Of a stretch of 64,000 nucleotides of DNA, positions 58,803 through 64,000 are shown one piece after another (position 1 is the stretch's first letter; each line of letters opens with the position of its first letter). The translations under genes were made by a program, and so were the position numbers. The notes under the pieces are model-generated. The model did no database searches. It was not told the origin of the DNA and saw nothing but the letters and a program-made list of their open reading frames with translations. Source of the stretch: Pseudomonas sediminis (GTDB lineage Bacteria; Pseudomonadota; Gammaproteobacteria; Pseudomonadales; Pseudomonadaceae); the NCBI RefSeq assembly GCF_039555755.1, contig NZ_CP154631.1:248001-312000 (forward strand), written 5' to 3'.

Positions 58803-60359
58803 TCAGCTATGGCGGATCAGGTGGTCGAAGGCGGATAGCGAAGCCTTCGAGCCCTCGCCCATGGCGATGACGATCTGCTTGTACGGCACGGTGGTCACGT
58901 CACCGGCGGCGAAGACACCGGGGATGTTGGTAGCGCCCTTGGCATCGATGACGATCTCACCGAAGCGGCTCAGCTCGACGGTGCCCTTGAGCCAGTCGCT
59001 GTTGGGCAGCAGACCGATCTGCACGAAGATGCCTTCCAGCTCGACGGTGTGCAGCTCCTCGGTGGTGCGATCCTTGTACACCAGGCCGGTGACCTTCTGG
59101 CCGTCACCCTTAACCTCAGTAGTCTGCGCGCTCTTGATCACGGTCACGTTCGGCAGGCTGTTGAGTTTTTTCTGCAGTACGGCGTCGGCACGCAGGGTGT
59201 CGGCGAATTCCAGCAGGGTCACGTGAGCGACGATGCCGGCCAGGTCGATGGCTGCTTCGACGCCAGAGTTACCGCCGCCGATCACCGCCACGCGCTTGCC
59301 CTTGAACAGCGGACCGTCGCAGTGCGGGCAGAAACATACGCCCTTGGCCTTGTACTCCTGCTCGCCGGGTACACCCATCTCGCGCCAGCGCGCGCCGGTG
59401 GAGAGAATTACGGTCTTGGCCTTGAGCGAAGCGCCGTTCTCGAACTTCACTTCGTGCAGGCCGCCTTCGCTGCTGGCCGGCACCAGAGCCGACGCACGTT
59501 GCAGATTCATCACGTCGACGTCGTATTCTTTGACGTGTTCTTCCAGCGCACGCACCAGTTTCGGGCCTTCGGTTTCCTTGACCGAGATGAAGTTCTCGAT
59601 GGCCATGGTGTCCAGCACCTGACCGCCGAAGCGCTCGGCAGCGATAGCGGTGCGGATGCCCTTGCGCGCAGCGTAGATGGCCGCTGCGGCGCCAGCCGGG
59701 CCACCGCCGACCACCAGCACGTCGAAGGCTTCCTTGGCACTCATTTTCTCGGCATCGCGATTGGCGGCGCCGGTGTCGATCTTGGCGAGGATTTCCTTCA
59801 CGTCCATGCGACCGGAAGCGAAGACCTCACCGTTCAGGTAGATGCTCGGCACGGCCATGACCTGGCGACGCTCGACTTCTTCCTGGAACAGCGCACCGTC
59901 GATGGAGACGTTGCGGATATTGGGGTTGAGCACGGCCATCAGGTTCAGCGCCTGAACCACGTCCGGGCAGTTCTGGCAGGAGAGCGAGAAATAGGTCTCG
60001 AACTCGAACTTGCCTTCGATGCTCTTGATCTGCGCGATGGTGTCGGCATCCAGCTTGGAAGGATGGCCGCCCACCTGCAGCAGTGCCAGCACCAACGAGG
60101 TGAACTCGTGGCCCATGGGGATACCGGCGAAGGCAACGCCGGTGTCTTCGCCCGGACGATTCAGGGCGAAGGACGGACGGCGGGCATCGTTGCCGTCAGT
60201 CTTGAGAGTGATCTTGTCGGTCAGGCCGACGATGTCTTGCAGCAGCCCAAGCAGTTCCTGGGATTTTTCGCCGTCATCGAGGGACGCGACGATCTCGAAC
60301 GGCTGGGTGACCTTTTCCAGGTAGGCCTTCAACTGGGCTTTAAGATTGGCGTCCAACAT
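58803..60359 (-). CDS. ahpF: Alkyl hydroperoxide reductase subunit F
   Basis: AhpF is the NADH-dependent flavoprotein that reduces AhpC. The 518-residue product has an N-terminal thioredoxin-like domain with the CXXC in [15 protein letters not shown], an FAD motif [22 protein letters not shown] (about 213-235), the redox CXXC in [12 protein letters not shown], an NADH motif [17 protein letters not shown] and the C-terminal [15 protein letters not shown]. It lies 153 bp downstream of ahpC with hairpins between them, which fits differential expression from one transcript or a separate promoter. Confidence 0.97.
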   Translation of the reverse strand: MLDANLKAQLKAYLEKVTQPFEIVASLDDGEKSQELLGLLQDIVGLTDKITLKTDGNDARRPSFALNRPGEDTGVAFAGIPMGHEFTSLVLALLQVGGHPSKLDADTIAQIKSIEGKFEFETYFSLSCQNCPDVVQALNLMAVLNPNIRNVSIDGALFQEEVERRQVMAVPSIYLNGEVFASGRMDVKEILAKIDTGAANRDAEKMSAKEAFDVLVVGGGPAGAAAAIYAARKGIRTAIAAERFGGQVLDTMAIENFISVKETEGPKLVRALEEHVKEYDVDVMNLQRASALVPASSEGGLHEVKFENGASLKAKTVILSTGARWREMGVPGEQEYKAKGVCFCPHCDGPLFKGKRVAVIGGGNSGVEAAIDLAGIVAHVTLLEFADTLRADAVLQKKLNSLPNVTVIKSAQTTEVKGDGQKVTGLVYKDRTTEELHTVELEGIFVQIGLLPNSDWLKGTVELSRFGEIVIDAKGATNIPGVFAAGDVTTVPYKQIVIAMGEGSKASLSAFDHLIRHS

Positions 60360-60512
60360 GGCGGAAATTCCTCAAATATGAAAATTCGGGCAATAAAATG
60401 CCCGGACGGATCGCGCCCGGGCATCGGGCACCACAAGGGCCGGTAAATGGCCCAAACAGCGCAGAGTTGGTCCTTTCCGACCTGAGACAGGCCGGAAAGG
60501 AAGTCGGCAAAT

Positions 60513-61076
60513 TTAGATCTTGCCAACCAGGTCCAGCGAAGGAGCCAGAGTCTTCTCGCCTTCCTTCCACTTGGCCGGGCAAACCTGACCCGGGTTAGCG
60601 GCGGTGTACTGAGCAGCCTTCAGCTTGCGCAGGGTCTCGGAAACGTCACGAGCGATCTCGTTGGAGTGAATTTCCAGAGTCTTGATCTGACCTTCCGGGT
60701 TGATGATGAAGGTGCCGCGCAGAGCCAGGCCTTCTTCCGGGATGTGCACGCCGAAAGCGTTGGTCAGCTGGTGGGTCGGGTCACCGATCAGCGGGAACTG
60801 AGCCTTGCCAACGGCCGGCGAAGTTTCGTGCCAGACCTTGTGCGAGAAGTGAGTGTCGGTGGTCACGATGTAGACCTCGGCACCAGCCTTCTGGAACTCG
60901 GCGTAGTTGTTGGCAGCGTCTTCGATTTCGGTCGGGCAGTTGAAGGTGAAGGCAGCCGGCATGAAGATCAGCACGGACCACTTGCCCTGCAGGCTCTGCT
61001 CGGTGACTTCGATGAACTCACCGTTGTGGAAAGCATTGACCTTGAACGGCTGAACTTGAGTATTGATGAGGGACAT
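60513..61076 (-). CDS. ahpC: Alkyl hydroperoxide reductase subunit C
   Basis: AhpC is a 2-Cys peroxiredoxin that reduces hydrogen peroxide and organic peroxides. The 187-residue product has the peroxidatic cysteine in FMPAAFTFNCPTEIEDAANNY and the resolving cysteine in NPGQVCPAKWKEG. The order ahpC-ahpF on the minus strand is standard. An OxyR site was looked for upstream but not convincingly found. Confidence 0.97.
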   Translation of the reverse strand: MSLINTQVQPFKVNAFHNGEFIEVTEQSLQGKWSVLIFMPAAFTFNCPTEIEDAANNYAEFQKAGAEVYIVTTDTHFSHKVWHETSPAVGKAQFPLIGDPTHQLTNAFGVHIPEEGLALRGTFIINPEGQIKTLEIHSNEIARDVSETLRKLKAAQYTAANPGQVCPAKWKEGEKTLAPSLDLVGKI

Positions 61077-61230
61077 CTCTGACTCCTTCTGAGGTTTCTG
61101 TGAGGGTTGAAATCTACGGTCGCTATATTAGCCACCTAACGGAAAAAAGCTTATTGATTACGGGCATGATATCGATTGAATGCACCAATCGATAGCACAG
61201 CCCACGCCAGGCGCAGGCTGCAGCACTGGC

Positions 61231-62193
61231 TCAGGCCAGGCTGGGGTCAATCAGCAGCGCCAGTTTACCCGCGACCTGGTTACCGGCGAGTGTCTGGAAT
61301 GCTGTTTCACTGTCTTCGATGGCAAAACTGCGCTCAAGTTGCGGCTTCAGACGCCCTTCCGCGAACAACGGCCAGACCTGTTGCTGCAGATCGCGCAAGA
61401 GGTCAGCCTTGAACTGATCGTCGCGATTGCGCAAGGTCGAACCAGTCAGCTGAATGCGCTTGCCCAGCACCTGGGCCAGGTCCAGCGAGGCCTCGCGCCC
61501 GCCCATCAGGCCAATGTTGATCCAGCGTCCGTCCAGCGCCAACAAGGCCAGATTGAGCGCCGCATACTGCCCGCCGACCGGATCGAGAATCACATCGAAC
61601 GGCCCGAAGTCGCGCAGCGCGTGCAGATCCTCACCACGCAGAGCACCGCCCTGGGCACCGAGCGCCTCGCAATAGGCCAGTCGTTCTGGCGAGCCAACGC
61701 TGACCCAGCATGGGCTGCCGAATGCCTTGCACAGCTGAATGGCAGCCGAGCCGACACCGCTGGCGCCAGCATGCAGCAGGACTTTCTCACCCGGGCGCAG
61801 GGCGCCGAGCTGGAACAGGTTAAGCCAGGCCGTGGCGTAAACCTCCGGCACCACAGCGGCCTCGACCAGGCTCAGCCCCTCGGGCACCGGCATGGCGTGG
61901 CGTGCATCGAGCACCACCTCCTCGGCCATACCACCGCCAGCGAGCAGACAGCAGACACGATCACCCACCTGCCAGGCGCTGCCGGCGCCGACTTCGACAA
62001 CCACACCCGAACATTCCAACCCGAGCGCCTGGCTCGCGCCTGGAGGTGGCGGATAGAGCCCGGCGCGTTGCAACAGATCAGCCCGATTGAGCCCAGCGGC
62101 GGCCACCTTCACGCGAATCTGTCCTGCGTCACAGGTCTGCGCCGGTTGTTCCAGCCACTGTGCACGCCCTTCGACGCCTTGCAATGCCTTCAT
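61231..62193 (-). CDS. Zinc-independent quinone oxidoreductase (MDR family)
   Basis: A 320-residue NAD(P)H-dependent oxidoreductase of the quinone reductase type. It has LNRADLLQRAGLYPPPPGASQALGLECSGVVVEVG, LPEVYATAWLNLF-type core (VVPEVYATAWLNLFQLGALRPGEKVLLHAGASGVGSAAIQLCKAFG with the NADPH site) and VILDPVGGQYAALNLALLALDGRWINIGLMGG. Zinc-binding cysteines of alcohol dehydrogenases are absent. The start at 62193 follows GGAGG. It is divergent from prc, as in P. aeruginosa (PA3256-PA3257 from memory). Confidence 0.92.
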   Translation of the reverse strand: MKALQGVEGRAQWLEQPAQTCDAGQIRVKVAAAGLNRADLLQRAGLYPPPPGASQALGLECSGVVVEVGAGSAWQVGDRVCCLLAGGGMAEEVVLDARHAMPVPEGLSLVEAAVVPEVYATAWLNLFQLGALRPGEKVLLHAGASGVGSAAIQLCKAFGSPCWVSVGSPERLAYCEALGAQGGALRGEDLHALRDFGPFDVILDPVGGQYAALNLALLALDGRWINIGLMGGREASLDLAQVLGKRIQLTGSTLRNRDDQFKADLLRDLQQQVWPLFAEGRLKPQLERSFAIEDSETAFQTLAGNQVAGKLALLIDPSLA

Positions 62194-62218
62194 GCTGCCT
62201 CCATAGTGCAAGTGAACC

Positions 62219-62246
62219 GAGCCCAGCGCTGACCGCTGGGCTTTTG
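62219..62246 (+). terminator. Terminator-like hairpin upstream of prc
   Basis: AGCCCAGCG-CTGAC-CGCTGGGCT followed by TTTGT on the plus strand, between the divergent quinone reductase and prc. No plus-strand gene precedes it within reach, so its role is unclear. Confidence 0.6.
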
Positions 62247-62321
62247 TCTAGCGCCAACGGAACCTGGCGCCCTCAGATACGGCCTAATATGCGTTATCAC
62301 CTGCCACTACGTCGAATCAGC

Positions 62322-64000
62322 ATGAAGCGATCTCTAGCAAGCACCGCCCTCGCCCTCGTACTCGGCTTCAGTGCCCTGCCGCTGGCGGCCAAGACCACCA
62401 CAGCGACCAGTTGGGACTACCTGCAGCCGGACCGCGACCAGGTGATTGCCAGCCTCAACGTAGTGGAACTGCTCAAGCGCCACCACTACAACAAGCCACC
62501 GCTCAATGACGAGCGTTCGATTCAGATCTATGACAACTACCTGAAGTTGCTCGATCCGTCTCGCAGCTATTTCACCGCAGCTGATATCAGCGAATTCAAC
62601 CAGTGGCGTACCAAGTTCGATGACCTGCTCAAGAGCGGCGACCTCGAGCCGGGCTTCACCATCTATCGCCGCCACCTGACCCGCATGGAAGAGCGCCTGA
62701 ACTACGCGCTGGCGGAACTCGGCAAGGGCGTCGACAAGATCGACTTCACTGTCGACGAGCAGTTGCAGGTCGATCGCGAGAAAGCACCCTGGGCCAAAGA
62801 TCGCGCTGAACTCGACGAGCTGTGGCGCAAACGCGTCAAGGACGAAGTGCTGCGCCTGAAGATCGCCGGCAAGGAAACCAAGGACATTCAGGAGCTGCTG
62901 ACCAAGCGCTACAAGAATCAGTTGGCGCGTCTCAAGCAGACCCGCGGCGAGGACGTGTTCCAGGCTTACATCAATGCCTTCGCCACCACCTACGACCCGC
63001 ACACCACTTATCTGTCGCCGGATAACGCAGAAAACTTCGACATCAACATGAGCCTGTCGCTCGAAGGCATCGGCGCCGTCCTGCAAAGCGATAACGAGCA
63101 TGTCAAGGTAGTGCGCCTGGTGCCTGCCGGCCCGGCCGAGAAGAGCAAGCAGATCGCTCCAGCCGACAAGATCGTCGGCGTTGCCCAGGGCAACGACGAT
63201 ATGGTCGACGTGATCGGTTGGCGCCTGGACGAAGTGGTCAAGCTGATTCGTGGCCCGAAAGGTTCCACCGTACGCCTGGAAGTGATCCCGGCCAGCAATC
63301 CACCCAGCGACCAGACCAGCAAGGTGGTCACCATCACCCGTGAAGCGGTCAAGCTGGAAGAGCAAGCAGCCAAGAAAAAGGTCCTGGAACTCAAGCATGA
63401 TGGTCGTGACTACAAGCTTGGCGTGATCGAACTGCCAGCCTTCTACCTCGACTTCAAGGCCTTCCGCGCTGGCGACCCCAATTACAAGAGCACCACGCGT
63501 GACGTCAAACGCCTGCTCGATGAGCTGCAGGCCGAAAAAGTCGACGGCGTGGTCATCGACCTGCGCAACAACGGCGGTGGCTCGCTGCAGGAGGCCACCG
63601 AGCTGACCAGCCTGTTCATCGAGCAAGGCCCCACCGTACTGGTGCGCAATGCCGACGGCCGCGTCGACGTGCTCGCTGACGAGAACAAGGGTATCTACTA
63701 CACCGGCCCGCTGGCCGTGCTGGTCAACCGCCTGTCCGCGTCGGCCTCGGAAATCTTCGCCGGCGCCATGCAGGACTACCACCGCGCGCTGATTCTCGGT
63801 GGCCAGACCTTCGGCAAGGGCACGGTGCAGACCATCCAGCCGCTCAACCATGGCGAACTGAAACTGACCCTGGCCAAGTTCTATCGCGTGTCCGGCCAGA
63901 GCACCCAGCATCAGGGCGTGATCCCCGACATCCTCTATCCAGACGTCATGGACACCAAGGACATCGGCGAAAGTGCCCTGCCCGCTGCGCTGCCCTGGGA
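62322..64000 (+). CDS. prc: Tail-specific periplasmic protease Prc, 5' part
   Basis: Prc (AlgO in P. aeruginosa, where it helps control alginate through MucA degradation) is a periplasmic serine protease recognising C-terminal tails. The frame is open to the window edge: 559 codons of a usual length near 700. It has a signal peptide (about 1-23, LPLAAKTT), an N-terminal helical domain, a PDZ domain (about 245-330, SLEGIGAVLQSDNEHVKVVRLVPAGPAEKSKQI), then the catalytic core GVVIDLRNNGGGSLQEATELTSLF, the nucleophile region NRLSASASEIFAGAMQDYHRALILGGQTFGKGTVQ with Ser and Lys dyad residues. The 3' end lies outside the window. Confidence 0.96.
   Translation, partial: MKRSLASTALALVLGFSALPLAAKTTTATSWDYLQPDRDQVIASLNVVELLKRHHYNKPPLNDERSIQIYDNYLKLLDPSRSYFTAADISEFNQWRTKFDDLLKSGDLEPGFTIYRRHLTRMEERLNYALAELGKGVDKIDFTVDEQLQVDREKAPWAKDRAELDELWRKRVKDEVLRLKIAGKETKDIQELLTKRYKNQLARLKQTRGEDVFQAYINAFATTYDPHTTYLSPDNAENFDINMSLSLEGIGAVLQSDNEHVKVVRLVPAGPAEKSKQIAPADKIVGVAQGNDDMVDVIGWRLDEVVKLIRGPKGSTVRLEVIPASNPPSDQTSKVVTITREAVKLEEQAAKKKVLELKHDGRDYKLGVIELPAFYLDFKAFRAGDPNYKSTTRDVKRLLDELQAEKVDGVVIDLRNNGGGSLQEATELTSLFIEQGPTVLVRNADGRVDVLADENKGIYYTGPLAVLVNRLSASASEIFAGAMQDYHRALILGGQTFGKGTVQTIQPLNHGELKLTLAKFYRVSGQSTQHQGVIPDILYPDVMDTKDIGESALPAALPW

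Noticed and set aside
61077..61175. OxyR binding site upstream of ahpC
   Set aside because: Expected from P. aeruginosa biology, but I could not fit ATAG-N7-CTAT repeats with enough matches.
62334..63911. A 525-codon open frame antisense to prc
   Set aside because: The sense strand encodes Prc with signal peptide, PDZ and catalytic motifs; the antisense frame has no recognisable features.

Overview
The window is chromosomal DNA from a high-GC gammaproteobacterium, almost certainly Pseudomonas sensu lato, perhaps the mendocina/oleovorans (Ectopseudomonas) group. Gene content and many local gene orders match Pseudomonas blocks: rnf-nth, gloA-argG-motY-pyrC-rnt-bfd, braCDEFG, ung next to a valine-type catabolic cluster, gcsR with a gcv operon, and an ABC cluster leading to prc. 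REP-type palindromes are scattered between genes. Locus-tag equivalences to P. aeruginosa PAO1 are from memory. Species level cannot be fixed by reading alone.

Layout. 1-2.8 kb: end of the Rnf electron-transport operon (rnfD fragment, rnfG, rnfE), nth and a small acidic protein. 2.8-4.4 kb: an IS1182-like insertion sequence with a broken transposase, sitting in the loop of a rho-independent terminator. 4.4-10.3 kb: gloA, argG, motY, pyrC, rnt, bfd and two small DUF proteins. 10.6-15.5 kb: braCDEFG, a complete branched-chain amino-acid ABC importer. 15.7-18.3 kb: a lipoprotein, ung and an HDOD protein. 18.4-26.5 kb: AraC-type regulator, CoA-acylating aldehyde dehydrogenase, periplasmic binding protein, acyl-CoA dehydrogenase, two crotonase-fold enzymes and a hydroxyisobutyrate-type dehydrogenase, a valine/isobutyrate-like degradation route. 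26.6-29.8 kb: lipoprotein, CWC protein, rsuA and phaG.

29.8-33.1 kb is the least ordinary part. Downstream of a tRNA-Gly(CCC) lies a compact AT-rich island with a PIN-like nuclease gene, a HEPN-domain gene and a small protein resembling an effector-associated (EACC1-like) domain. A 70-bp direct repeat of the tRNA 3' end plus its terminator brackets the PIN gene, and inverted copies of a GGGGACAGATTTATTT-type repeat punctuate the island. No integrase is present. This looks like a small biological-conflict (defence) island, and the EACC1-like/HEPN pair is the best candidate for an undescribed system.

33.2-44.0 kb: MscS-type channel, periplasmic endonuclease I, gcsR, sodC and gcvH-gcvP-glyA-gcvT. 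The gcv control region shows a GcsR-type site, an IHF site and a sigma-54 promoter in the expected order. 44.2-50.1 kb: a 5'-truncated flavin reductase overlapped by soxR, a CHM isomerase, an OprD-type porin, an M14 carboxypeptidase, a Sel1 lipoprotein and two decayed genes. 50.3-56.7 kb: UTRA-type GntR regulator and a divergent ABC importer operon with an alkaline-phosphatase-fold enzyme and a HAD phosphatase; one permease gene carries a 140-bp palindromic repeat inside its coding sequence. 56.8-64.0 kb: LysR regulator, ureidoglycine aminohydrolase-like cupin, ahpF, ahpC, quinone oxidoreductase and the start of the periplasmic protease gene prc, which runs off the window.
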